From Paralithodes platypus (Eukaryota > Arthropoda > Malacostraca > Decapoda > Lithodidae), in assembly GCA_032716605.1 (NCBI GenBank), contig CM064480.1, positions 21,601,651 to 21,665,650 of the forward strand: 64,000 bases of DNA. Reading direction: 5' to 3'. Shown here in pieces: positions 27,317 through 37,090 of this stretch. Within the stretch, counting starts at the first letter, position 1. Each line of letters begins with the position of its first letter. A model generated the notes under the pieces. The model was not told the origin of the DNA. It was given only the letters and a program-made list of their open reading frames with translations, and did not search any database. Made by a program: the position numbers and the translations under genes.

Positions 27317-30214
27317 TTGAAACTGGGTCTGTTGAATGTTCGTTCCTTGCGTAACAAAATGGATCATATTTGCGAGATCTTGGATGAACGTAACCTTGAT
27401 GTATTATGTCTCACTGAGACCTGGTTGTTCGAGTCAGATCTGAATATTATCCAGGCGGCATTGCCTAAAACCCATTCCATAATAAATGTTCCTAGGCCTA
27501 GGGGAGATCATCCGGGTGGTGGAGTGGCAGTTGTCTACTCCACATCTCTGGTGAATATCTTGCAAATAAGCCATAACCCAGCCCCTCTTTATTATGAACT
27601 GTTGGAAGTGGAAATAAAACTCCATCAACAAATTCTAAGAATGGCAGTTGTCTATAGGCCTGGCCATCGTGGCACAGATAGGGGTTTTATGGAAGAGTTT
27701 GGGCAGTTTCTCGAGGAATTTTCTGCTAAAACTGGAAGACTTTTGATGTGTGGAGATTTTAATTACTGGGTTGACAGCCCTCATCTGAAGCCATTCTCTC
27801 CTGAGTTCCTTGAGTTGACTGATCAGAACAATTTTGTAAACCATGTGTCCCACCCAACTCATATCCTAGGACACACCCTTGACTTGGTTTTCTCTCCTGT
27901 GGGTTGTGGTGGTGTTCTGGATGTTGAGAATGCTGACCCTAATACCTCTGATCATGCTTTGATTACTTTCAGCTTTGATTTCCCTAAGCCACTCACACAT
28001 GAAAAAGTAATCAGATTTAGAAATTATAAAAATGCAGACCTAAATTTGGCTAGCAGTGAAGTAAAACAGTACTTGGGAAGTATTGATACTTCCAACCTTA
28101 CTTCAGATGAGCTGGTGGAGGTACATGGAAATGCACTTAAATTAGTGTTCGATCATCACTGTCCAGAAGTAGAGAAGAAAATCATAGTACGAGATGATTC
28201 GCCCTGGTATAGCACTCGAGTTAAATTTCTTAGAAGAGCGCGTAGAAGAGCTGAACGTGAATGGCGGAAAAATAAAACAGACTCTACATGGTTGCAATAC
28301 CTGTCAGCCAGAAGAGCTGTGGTCTACAAAATCAAAGATGAAAAGAAAGTGTATTATCAGGAAAAAGTTGACTCGTGTGGTAACGACCAGAGGAGGTTGG
28401 CTTCAATTGTAAACAGTTTACTTGGAAAAACAAGAGTCAGCTTAAGACCTTCTGTACCTGATGCCGAGTTGGCTGCCAACTTTGTGGCATTTTTTGCTGG
28501 CAAGATAACTCGCATAAGACAGGAATTGGATGATGCTTCTGTTGGTGAAGAACTTTCAGTTGTACTCCAACCCCGACACATTTCTAATAATGTCCTCTCA
28601 TCCTTTCACTCAGTAGAGGTGGACATGATCTCGTCCTACATAAGAAACCTCAATAAAACATTTTGCCCGTTGGATCCCATAAATGTTTCCAAGCTACCAA
28701 GAGTCTATGATCACACAGTTGAGTTTATTTCCAAAATAATTAATAAGTGCTTCTCTGAAGGTAGCTTCCCACATTCTGAAAAGCATGCACTACTCCGACC
28801 TAGTCTAAAGAAACCTGGACTTGATGTTGAGAACATGTTGAACTATCGTCCTGTCTCCAACCTGTCCTTCATATCAAAGATATTAGAGCGTGCAATACTT
28901 GACCAATTACAACCACTACTTCAGCAGAATGAAACTATCCCAATTTTTCAGTCTGCTTACCGACAGCATCATTCAACTGAAACAGCATTGATTAGAGTAC
29001 ATAATGATCTAGTTGAGAACATTTGCAATGGTGTGGCCTCACTATTGGTCTTGCTTGATCTCTCTGCGGCTTTTGACACAGTGGATCACGAGTTGTTATT
29101 GAGTGATCTTTATGATTGTGGTGTGCGTGACTCCGCTCTCTTGCTTCTTGGGTCGTACTTGTCAGGTAGATCCCAGAGTGTGATGGTAAATCAAGTGGTC
29201 TCGGACTCGACACCCCTGCAGTATGGTGTTCCGCAGGGATCAGTTTTGGGTCCTATCCTGTTTATAATTTATATTAGCAGTTTGTCTCTTCTGCTTCGTG
29301 CACATAATGTCACCTTTCACTTTTATGCAGATGACACCCAGATTTATGTGAGAATCACAAATATAGTTGATATACGGAGTAAGATGGAATTGTTGATGTC
29401 TGATATCAAGAAGTGGATGAGAGCGAGAAAACTTAAACTAAATGATGGTAAAACTGATATTCTCATCATCCGAGGAAATAGAAGAGCTGATGATATGGTA
29501 GGTGCCCTCTCCATCAATGTGGGTGGATCTCAGCTGCGACCGGCCAACTCTGTTCGAAATCTGGGTGTATATGTGAACTCCCGATTAGATTTCAAAGAGC
29601 ATGTAAACCAGATAGTTAAAAGTTGTTACTTGCACATCAGAAATCTCTATTTGGTGAAGCCGTTTATAACCAGACGTTGCCTCCTGACGTTGGTTCACTC
29701 ATTGGTCTTCTCTCGTGTTGATTATTGCAATGCCCTGTTGGTGGGTCTTCCAAATTATATTTTGAAGAAAGTTCAGTCTGTTCTTAACAGGGCCGCAAGA
29801 CTAATTGTTGGTGTTCCACCTAGAACTCCTACTACATCTCTTCACATAGAACTGCACTGGCTGCCAGTAAGAGCAAGAATAGAATTTAAGTTGTGTTTGG
29901 TGACTTTTAAGGTTCTCAAATTTGGTGAGCCTAGGTACCTTGCGGAGCTGCTCAGGCGCCCACCGGCACACCATGGTGTAGTTGTGCGTCATGACAATGA
30001 CCCTTTTCGTCTTGATGAACCAAGGGCTTTCCAGCAGTCTTCTTTCTTTGAGAGGTCATTCTCCTACATGGCTCCGAGGTTGTATAACAGGTTGCCGCTG
30101 TCCATGAGACAACTGAGTTCTGTTGAATGCTTCAAGAGACAACTTAAGACTTTTCTCTTTGAGAGAAGCTATGATCTTGAGAGAGGTGTCATGACAGATG
30201 GCTATAGAGTTTAG
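27317..30214 (+). CDS. LINE-gamma ORF2: endonuclease / reverse transcriptase, intact 965 codons
   Basis: Endonuclease motifs are NVRSLRNK (residue ~8), LTETWLF (~36), VYRPGHRG, GDFNYW (~145) and SDHALITF (~211). RT motifs are YRPVSNLSFISK, QSAYRQHHSTETAL, LLDLSAAFDTVDH (~579), YGVPQGSVLGPILF and FYADDTQIY (~668). The C-terminus has HWLPVRARIEFKL and the closing FKRQLKTFLF. There is no ATG before the first endonuclease motif: the frame enters at TTG 27317 and the first in-frame ATG is 27359, after NVRSLRNK. ORF2 may therefore be translated by reinitiation or recoding after ORF1. The ORF is otherwise undamaged. Confidence 0.9.
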   Translation: MKLGLLNVRSLRNKMDHICEILDERNLDVLCLTETWLFESDLNIIQAALPKTHSIINVPRPRGDHPGGGVAVVYSTSLVNILQISHNPAPLYYELLEVEIKLHQQILRMAVVYRPGHRGTDRGFMEEFGQFLEEFSAKTGRLLMCGDFNYWVDSPHLKPFSPEFLELTDQNNFVNHVSHPTHILGHTLDLVFSPVGCGGVLDVENADPNTSDHALITFSFDFPKPLTHEKVIRFRNYKNADLNLASSEVKQYLGSIDTSNLTSDELVEVHGNALKLVFDHHCPEVEKKIIVRDDSPWYSTRVKFLRRARRRAEREWRKNKTDSTWLQYLSARRAVVYKIKDEKKVYYQEKVDSCGNDQRRLASIVNSLLGKTRVSLRPSVPDAELAANFVAFFAGKITRIRQELDDASVGEELSVVLQPRHISNNVLSSFHSVEVDMISSYIRNLNKTFCPLDPINVSKLPRVYDHTVEFISKIINKCFSEGSFPHSEKHALLRPSLKKPGLDVENMLNYRPVSNLSFISKILERAILDQLQPLLQQNETIPIFQSAYRQHHSTETALIRVHNDLVENICNGVASLLVLLDLSAAFDTVDHELLLSDLYDCGVRDSALLLLGSYLSGRSQSVMVNQVVSDSTPLQYGVPQGSVLGPILFIIYISSLSLLLRAHNVTFHFYADDTQIYVRITNIVDIRSKMELLMSDIKKWMRARKLKLNDGKTDILIIRGNRRADDMVGALSINVGGSQLRPANSVRNLGVYVNSRLDFKEHVNQIVKSCYLHIRNLYLVKPFITRRCLLTLVHSLVFSRVDYCNALLVGLPNYILKKVQSVLNRAARLIVGVPPRTPTTSLHIELHWLPVRARIEFKLCLVTFKVLKFGEPRYLAELLRRPPAHHGVVVRHDNDPFRLDEPRAFQQSSFFERSFSYMAPRLYNRLPLSMRQLSSVECFKRQLKTFLFERSYDLERGVMTDGYRV

Positions 30215-30396
30215 GCTATTTTGCCACTGCTAGTGATTGTTAAATGTGTGTTGTATATGAGCCTTCTTTTGATGCATTGATTTTTGTTCTTTTTTCTTTC
30301 TCTTTTCGAGCGCTAGTGAATTCTTCGGAAAAATTGGCGCTTATGAGAAATAAGTAACATGCTTATTATTATTATTATTATTACCTCTTGTATTAA

Positions 30397-30875
30397 CCCA
30401 CCAGACCCGGTTGGGCTCTGAGAAACCCATAACAAATAACCCCCACGGAACCCGGTATGGCTCTGAGGCTCCGGCAGCTTGAAAGCCTGTAAACTTGGTA
30501 TGCGAGGCGTCCGTCCGACGCATGTAAACAACAGCCGGTTGGACCGACGCCGTGCATGTCCGACCACAAGAAGGAGAGGCGTCCTTGTTCGTGTGTGGCT
30601 GTGTGTTATTGTTAAGTAGTGAAAAGTAGTGATAAGTGGCTGATATCGCCACAAAGTTCTCTCCACGGAAATCGTCATCACAACTGAACCAGTTGACTTA
30701 GAGAGCTCTACTCAACGCCATTCTACAGGTACGAAACACATCTACGCTTGGGGATGCGCGGGAATGCGGAAGCAGTCAAAATAACAAAGATACGGTAGCC
30801 TAGGCATAGACGTTTTTCGGCCCAAACCCCCTGATTTCGGGGAAATTATAGAATACAATAGCCGGGGCTGGAGGG
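30397..30875 (-). mobile_element. piggyBac-like MITE with perfect TTAA flanks
   Basis: 479 bp between TTAA at 30393-30396 and 30876-30879. The left end CCCACCAGACCCGGTTGGG has the two ACCCGG-n3-GGCTCTGAG subterminal repeats of the transposase-linked end at 17760. The interior matches the MITE at 16067-16540 in inverted orientation. Confidence 0.88.
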
Positions 30876-30879
30876 TTAA

Positions 30880-30973
30880 GGGAGATAGGCTTTTGTTTAC
30901 GAGTCTTATTTTGCAACCAGATCGCCCGGATATGAGCTCCCTTCATTTAGAAAGGCAGCCCGGGCCAGAAGGG
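30880..30973 (-). mobile_element. A-type piggyBac end fragment
   Basis: It lies between TTAA 30876-30879 and TTAA 30974-30977 and ends GCAGCCCGGGCCAGAAGGG, the inverted partner of the A-type end at 17734. Only ~94 bp are present. The other half is either lost, or is the end at 17734 with later insertions between them. Confidence 0.6.
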
Positions 30974-31139
30974 TTAAGAGATGCTATAATAAAGCTTCCC
31001 AACTTTTGTGGATGTCTTTCCCGTGGATTTCTTATCTGAGACGCTGATCTGCCTCGGCGTCATACTTCCTTCAATGATATATCAAGATTTTAACTCAAAG
31101 ACATCAACGAATGGGAAGGGGATGGAGGGAGGACCCGCG

Positions 31140-31239
31140 TCGTCAATGATTTCGGGGCCACTACTAAATATTAGGTTTTCATTCTTCCCTCCGGGACTCA
31201 AACCTATAATTTATTAAGTGGCCCCTCCATCATTGACGA
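31140..31239 (-). repeat. DIRS-C internal complementary region
   Basis: GTCAATGATTTCGGGGCCAC at one end and GTGGCCCCTCCATCATTGAC at the other match the DIRS-B ICR (14075-14182) in reverse orientation, including a central CTATAATTTATTA junction. Confidence 0.8.
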
Positions 31240-31498
31240 TATGCCTGATATCTCAAGACTGGAGGGGGACATTCGTGACAATATCTAAACCACTAACAAA
31301 CCAACTACTGTATAGGTAGAGAAAAAAGACACTCAAACAGCACTCTTAAATTTATTGTTTACATACAATATTATTGTTTATACCGGTATACAATATTGGT
31401 ATAAAAATAGAAAAGGAAAAGTAGACGGCACACTTCGAAGATAGTCTACTTGTACATAACCACACAGGTAGCCTACATGTCAAAAATGAATATCACAT
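31240..31498 (-). other. DIRS-C 3' non-coding segment, part 1
   Basis: AT-rich. Its first 40 bases match DIRS-B next to the ICR. There is no gene. Confidence 0.45.
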
Positions 31499-31499
31499 T

Positions 31500-33075
31500 T
31501 GAGATTCATTAAAATTAATGTTCAAAAAATCCCAGAGGATTGGCTCAAAAGTGTAATAGTAAATATATACAAAGGAAAAGGGGATGCGCTAGATAGAGGA
31601 AATTATAGGGGCCTGAAAATGCTTGACCAAATCATGAAGGTCTGTGAGAGAGTCCTTGAGGGTTTGATCAGGCAAAGCATCTCTATTGATGATATGCAGT
31701 TTGGTTTTATGCCAGGACGTGGTACAACCGATGCTATCTTCATAGTCAGGCAGATACAGGAAAGATACTTACTAAAAGGCAGGGATCTTTACTTTGTGTT
31801 TGTGGACCTGGAGAAGGCCTTTGATAGGGTACCTAGAGATGTTGTGCAGTGGGCTATGAGGAAACTTGGTGGGAAGAGTGGCTGGTGCGTGTGATAATGA
31901 AGATGTATGAGGATTCGCGAAGTTCGGTGAGGGTGAAGGGTGTACTGAGTGATGAGTTTGCAGTCCGTGTTGGAGTCCATCAGGGTTCAGTGTTAAGCCC
32001 CCTCCTCTTTATTATGGTCTTGGAGGCGCTGTCTAGAGTTTTTAGAGGCGAACTCCCGTTGGAACTGTTTTATGCAGACGATTTAGTCCTAATAGCTGAC
32101 AGTATGCAGGATGCTGAGGCCAAATTCAGAGAGTGGAGAGAGGGCATGGCGAGCAAGGGTTTAAGAGTCAATATTAACAAAACCAAGGTTATGCATTGTA
32201 GATTGAGACGAGGCAATGTGGAAAAGAGCGGTGCATACCCATGTGCAGTGTGTGGAAAGGGAGTGGGCGTTAACTCAATTCAATGTAGCATCTGTCGATG
32301 TTGGGTACACCATGGGAGTAAGCGCCGTAGTAGAATAAAGGGGCCCCTGCCGAAGGATAAGTCAGAAATAGAGAAATTTGAGTGCGTAGTGTGCAAAGGC
32401 GAGCTTGTGTTAAGTGATGATCCTGTGGCTGTGAATTTTGGAAATGAGTCTTTGGAGCTGGTGAACAAGTTTTGTTACCTAGGAGATACCATCTCTGCCG
32501 GTGGTGGGGCCGAGGCTGCCACTGTTGCTAGAATTAGGTGTGGCTGGGGGAAGTTCAGAGAATTGATGCCAATCCTGACCATGAAAAGAATGCCTCTCCC
32601 CCTGAAGGGAAAGGTGTATGCCTCATGTGTTAGAAGTGCAATGACGTATGCCTCAGAAACATGGGCCGTTAAAGTAGAGGATGTCAACAGAATGGAGCGT
32701 AATGAGATGAGAATGGTGAGATGGATGTGTGGGGCCAGGCTACAGGATAGAATAACAAATGTTGAGCTGAGGAGACGTTTAGGTATAAAGAGTATTAGCG
32801 AGGTGATGCGTACAAGTAGACTGGGATGGTATGGACATGTGGAGAGAATGGATGAAAAAAATTGGGCAAAAAAATGCAGGTCTGTGATTGTGGAGGGAGC
32901 TGCACCAAGGAAGACCTGGGATCGGACTATACGCGCCGATCTCAAATCCAAGAACTTGACAAGTGAAGCAGCCCTTAACAGGGTTGCCTGGAACGCCGCC
33001 ATTAGGACAAGAGACTGAAACTGCACTGATGTGTGGAACACTCGGTCTTAAAATTTTATGTATGTATGTATGTAC
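31500..33075 (+). mobile_element. LINE-delta: RTE-like LINE, 5' truncated
   Basis: Only the RT and C-terminal part remain (31530-33018), followed by a TATG microsatellite (33058-33072). It is inserted in the 3' non-coding part of DIRS-C. An AATAAA at ~33098 lies just beyond. Clade assignment to RTE-like/Proto2-like rests on the HQGSVLSPLLF, YADDLVLIADS and YLGDTISAGGG motifs. Confidence 0.75.
31530..33018 (+). pseudogene. LINE-delta reverse transcriptase with PHD-like zinc finger
   Basis: RT motifs are IYKGKGDALDRGNYRGLKML, FMPGRGTTDAIF, FVFVDLEKAFDRVPR (near 31790), VHQGSVLSPLL and YADDLVLIADS (near 32070). A frameshift near 31870 joins two frames. After the palm comes a Cys-rich insert (CAVCGKGVGVNSIQCSICRCW, then VHHGSKRRSR, then CVVC; 32240-32400) resembling a PHD-like finger in which an expected Cys is missing. 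The C-terminus has CYLGDTIS, ETWAVK and RLGWYGHVERM. The endonuclease is absent. Confidence 0.8.
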
Positions 33076-33434
33076 AGTATATGTATTCTTTGGCACAATA
33101 AAATACTCCTCTGATACTCGCGAGGTGTCAGAGTTTCTTAGAAAGGAACAGAATATTGGATCACAAGTGTTTGTACCTTAAAATTAGTTTGCACTTATAA
33201 CTACTTTATAATGTTGTACAACTTATTGCATATAATCTATAGTTGCAACTATTGATATATTCACTTAAAATAAAATAAAATTGGAACTGTATAACCAGTT
33301 CAATAATATTAAGTATCACAACTCGTATACTTATCACATATCCGGCGGAGAGTCAGAAGGTCTTAGCTTTCCAGCCCCCCCCCCCCCCCCCCTTTTTTCA
33401 CCAAAACAAATAAACTATCAGCGCCAAGACCAAT
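33076..33434 (-). other. DIRS-C 3' non-coding segment, part 2, with C18/G18 tract
   Basis: No gene. An 18-base C run (33375-33392) is, on the minus strand, a G tract ~42 bp after the YR stop. Confidence 0.5.
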
Positions 33435-34022
33435 TTAGACCCGTTGACGTAATGCAACGCAGCTGAGCTTCGGTCTATCCAAGGCTACAGACAGGTAACG
33501 CGTCAGGAATGTATGGTTAGACGCCCAGAGGCGTGTATTAGCAATATCTTCTACTGAGAAATTTTGCTTGAATCTCAATGATACTGCCCACTTTCTGATA
33601 TCGTGGGCTCTTCCCACTATACCGGGGTTACTTGTTCTAATAACCTCTACTAGTAAAGCTGCTAACCGTCTCTTCATGATGCGCTTACCCTTACTATTCA
33701 ACCAGAGAGCTCCCTGCTGCTCCGGCTGGGACACTCTCAAGAACATAATAAGAGCTTGTACTGGACGTAATAAATGGTTTGTATCTCCACGCTTTAGCGC
33801 CGGGATCGTAAAATCAGAAAAAACATGATCAATATGCTCATTCTTCGCTATAAAAGTAGGTGACAGCGCAATTTGCATATTTATATTGCGTCGTCCAAAC
33901 CTTAGGCAATTAGGTACTTTGCTCATCGCCGCCAGCTCAGATACTCGGTTACCGGTGGCCAAAGCCATAAGGAACACAGCCTTCCTTAGAATTGAATCAA
34001 AGTCAGGATTACGGTTATACAG
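33435..34022 (-). pseudogene. DIRS-C tyrosine recombinase, catalytic half
   Basis: The minus-strand reading includes Arg in ATGNRVSEL, HDIRKW and Tyr in FLTRYLSVAL, the complete YR catalytic set, with no stop or frameshift between ~34022 and the stop at 33435. The N-terminal DNA-binding half is missing because the element is cut at ~34022. Confidence 0.85.
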
Positions 34023-34554
34023 TCAGTTTCCCCAATCCGTGCCTATATGGGCGGCATTACACGACGGGTATTGGGAATTCGCGCATTGGGGATAACATAA
34101 CTTATGGAGAAAAATACATATGGGCATCAGCCCACTTTTCCACCCACATTTGACGGTAATTTTTGATAAAAATCAATACTAATTGGACAACCAAGCATAC
34201 ACAGTAATAGAAACATAAACAAGTCATGCCTTACATTAAAAATAAATGCTATAAGTAGGTGAGAATAGTGGAGGCTCCGAGGCAGACCCCCGCGACAGGC
34301 GAGTTCATATAGCCTAGGCGTAGGCTTCCCCGGCCCCGTCACTGTCACTGGCCCCGTCCCCGTCTCCGGATATACCCATAGATTTCCCGATCGCAGTAGT
34401 GCCTTCACCAGTTTATTCTTCCTAGGCATTTTGAAGTTGTTGAAGGGTGTAGGAAGGCGGTTGTTACACAATAAATCGGTCAAGTCTCAGCGCACGGACA
34501 CTTAAGGATATTGGGACTGAAAAGGAAGCGTACATGTGGTTATGTGTGTGTGTG
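34023..34554. other. Unassigned region with a 118-codon minus-strand ORF
   Basis: This stretch matches none of the repeats described elsewhere in the window. It holds a minus-strand ORF (34483-34127, 118 codons, beginning MTDLLCNNRLPTPFNNFK, with PRLYELACRGGLPRSLHY). I do not recognise the product. Local GC is raised at 34280-34380. It could be a host exon, an unrecognised repeat or chance. Confidence 0.3.
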
Positions 34555-34601
34555 TACTCACCTAATTGTACTCACCTTATTGTAGTATACAGGATTTGAG
34601 C

Positions 34602-36280
34602 CTAAGCTCGTGTTGTCCTGTCTCTCTCTCTACATTTATCCAATTTTGCTTTAAAAGTTTGGATATTTCCTGCTCCCACCACCTCCCCATCCAACTTATT
34701 CCAACAATCAATGCTTCTATACGGGAAGCTGAACTTTCTTACATCAGACTTACATACAACTTTCCTCAACTTACATTCATGACCCCTGGTTCTTCCCTCG
34801 TCCCTCACCACAAAATCTCCCTTGTCGATCTTCTCAAAACCTTTCACACACTTAAACATCATGATCATGTCACCTCTCTCTCTCCTCTCCCTCAGCGTTG
34901 GCAGCTTTAGCCTCTCCAATCTCTCCTCATATGGCAGGTCTCTAAGGCTAGCTATCATCTTAGTGGCAACTCTCTGAACTCTTTCCAGTTTTTATTATGT
35001 TTTTATAAGGTGTGGAGACCACACCACTGCTGCATACTCCAGGCTTGGTCGTATTATTGTCCCTATTATTTTTGCTAACATCTCTTCATCTAAATAATTC
35101 AGAGCTATTCTCATGTTAGTCAACACTGCATAGGTTTCACCAGTTATTTTATTTATATGCTGTTCAGGTGACAAGCTGTCTGCCACAACTACCCCTAGGT
35201 CTTTTGCTTTCACAGCTTTACTAATTATTTCATCCTATTTTATATCCCCAAGAAGGTCTATATTTACTTTTTCCCATCTCAAGAACCTGACACTTACTCG
35301 TGTTGAATTCCATTTTCCAAGTTTGACTCCACTCATATAACTTATCTAGGTCTCTCTGTAATTCTTCACAACTACTCTTACTTGTAATATGCTTCATTAA
35401 TTTTGCATCATCAGCAAACAGATATATATGAGCCTATTCCCATTTGAAGGTCGTTGATGAAAACTAAAAACATGATTGGGGCCAACACCGATCCTTGAGG
35501 CACTCCGCTTTTTACCCTTTTCCACGAGGAGAACTTTCCTTTTATTACTGTTCGCATTTCCCTCCCAATTAAATAGTTTTCCATCCACTTTAATAATACT
35601 CCCTCAACCCGCCCCACAGTCCTGAGCTTCCACAACAATCTCTTATGAGGCACCTTATCAAATGCCTTCTTGAAATCTAAGTAAATACAATCTACCCACC
35701 CCTCCCTCCCTTGTACAATGTCAATTACCCTATCATAGTAACTCAACAAATTTGTGGTACACGAATAACCTTTTCTGAACCCGAACTGCTTGCTTGAAAT
35801 TATTTCCCTCTCCTCCAACATACCCACCCATCTTTTTCTAATAATCTTTTCACAAAGCTTGCATATAACACTCGTTAAGGATACCGGTCGATAATTTAGC
35901 GGGTCTTCTTCATTTCCACTTTTATATATTGGAGTTATATTTGCTTGTTTCCATTCTAAGGGAAGTTCCCCCTTGTTTAATGAGTGTTGAACAATATTAA
36001 AAATAGGTCTCACTAGTTGTTCAGAACATTCTCTTAATACCCATCCAGCAATGTTATCTGGGCCCATAGAACATTCTCTTAAAACCCATCCAGCAATGTT
36101 ATCTGGGCCCATAGATTTTCTCACGTCCAATTCTTCCAACAATGAATTTAGTTCATCCTGGTTGACTTCTATCGACTCTAGTCCCTGTATCTTGTTCAAT
36201 TCCACCACAGGTTCTACATAGTCATCTCCGTCCACAAACACGGATGTTAATGTATCATTCATAATTTCGCACATACCCAC
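34602..36280 (-). pseudogene. LINE-epsilon ORF2, RT and C-terminus
   Basis: RT motifs on the minus strand are YRPVSLTSVICKLCEKI, QFGFRKGYSCTTNLLSYYD, YLDFKKAFDKVPHKRLL and VPQGSVLAPIMF (near 35480). The FADD box region near 35410 is broken by frameshift. C-terminal pieces are at 35213-34995 (NYLDEEMLAKI, RPSLEYAAVVWSPH) and 34958-34602. A 45-bp tandem duplication in frame (36024-36068 and 36069-36113) repeats the RT segment SMGPDNIAGWVLREC. LINE-beta has this segment once. Confidence 0.8.
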
Positions 36281-36585
36281 TGTGTCTTCATATAATTGAC
36301 CCTCTACCCTAAGCTTTGTTATTTTGTCCTTTATTTTTGTTTTGCCGTTGATATAACTATAGACAGTTTGGGTTCTTTATTACAGGTGTTTACTATATCT
36401 TTTTCAAAGTTCTTTTTCTCCTCTCTTATAGTCTTGACATAGTTGTTTCGAGCATTCTTATACTCATTCCATTTTTCCTCAGTGTCTCCTTCTCACTTTA
36501 TTCCATGCAGAGTCCTTTTTGTTCTGGGCAATGTGACATCGCATGTTAAACCACTCTTTCTCCTTAGCCAGCTTTCTATCCTTAA

Positions 36586-37006
36586 CCCTTGTCTAGTGGG
36601 GGGTTTTGGGCTTATTTGGGCATATTCAGGCCCTCCTGAATGATAAATCAAGTATCTGCATGAAAAGAAATTTATTCAGAAAAAACTAGGCGCTAAAAGC
36701 TTCAAAATGAGACCAGAACGAGCTACGTAGCACTCGTGGTTCTCATACAGTGGTAGCAGTAACATGGGAGTTTAGCGTATAGCGGCATATTTTTCCCAGC
36801 TATGCTCACTACTGGCTACACTGCCGGCCTCTCGAGAACACAGGGAACATGAGTTAATGGGCGGCGGTAAGCCCTGGGAGTCGGCTGTCTGGCCCGCTGT
36901 GCTCCCGGCCATTTGCACTCTATTTTAACCCTTTAAAAGCCTTAATAATGCTTCTAACTTGCTGCACATTGGAGGCGGACTTAAGTCCGGCCCCGATCTT
37001 TAAGGG
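36586..37006. mobile_element. TTAA-flanked non-autonomous element in LINE-epsilon ORF2
   Basis: It lies between TTAA at 36582-36585 and 37007-37010. The ends begin CCCTTGTCTAG and CCCTTAAAGATC, so the shared inverted part is short. The LINE reading continues across the TTAA (YVPTFKDRKLAKEKEWF). The TTAA duplication suggests a piggyBac-type element, but the interior is unlike the other MITEs here. The second copy at about 46746-47307 is noisier and longer. Confidence 0.65.
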
Positions 37007-37090
37007 TTAAATGTTGGTACATATTTATCTACCCCCTCCCTGTAAATATCTAGTAACATGGTGTATTTTACCTGAATATTCTGTTCTTGC

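Larger units (their letters stand above)
25930..30385 (+). mobile_element. LINE-gamma: apparently full-length L2/CR1-like LINE with both ORFs open
   Basis: ORF1 with CCHC knuckles is followed at ~20 bp by an endonuclease/RT ORF2 and an (ATT)n tail at 30363-30383. Neither ORF has a stop or frameshift, unlike every other LINE in the window apart from LINE-beta ORF2. The 5' boundary is placed after the piggyBac repeats and is approximate. The RT style (FHFYADDTQIY, IKKWMRARKLKLNDGKTDIL) is that of L2-type LINEs. Confidence 0.85.
30978..34022 (-). mobile_element. DIRS-C: reversed 3' fragment of a DIRS1-like element
   Basis: On the minus strand the order is YR C-terminal half (34022-33435), poly-G tract, 3' non-coding, ICR (31239-31140) and the inner part of the right terminal repeat (to ~30978). 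RT and gag are absent. An RTE-like LINE is inserted at about 31500-33075. The YR and ICR are closest to DIRS-B. The outer right end is cut at a TTAA by piggyBac-type sequence. Confidence 0.82.
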
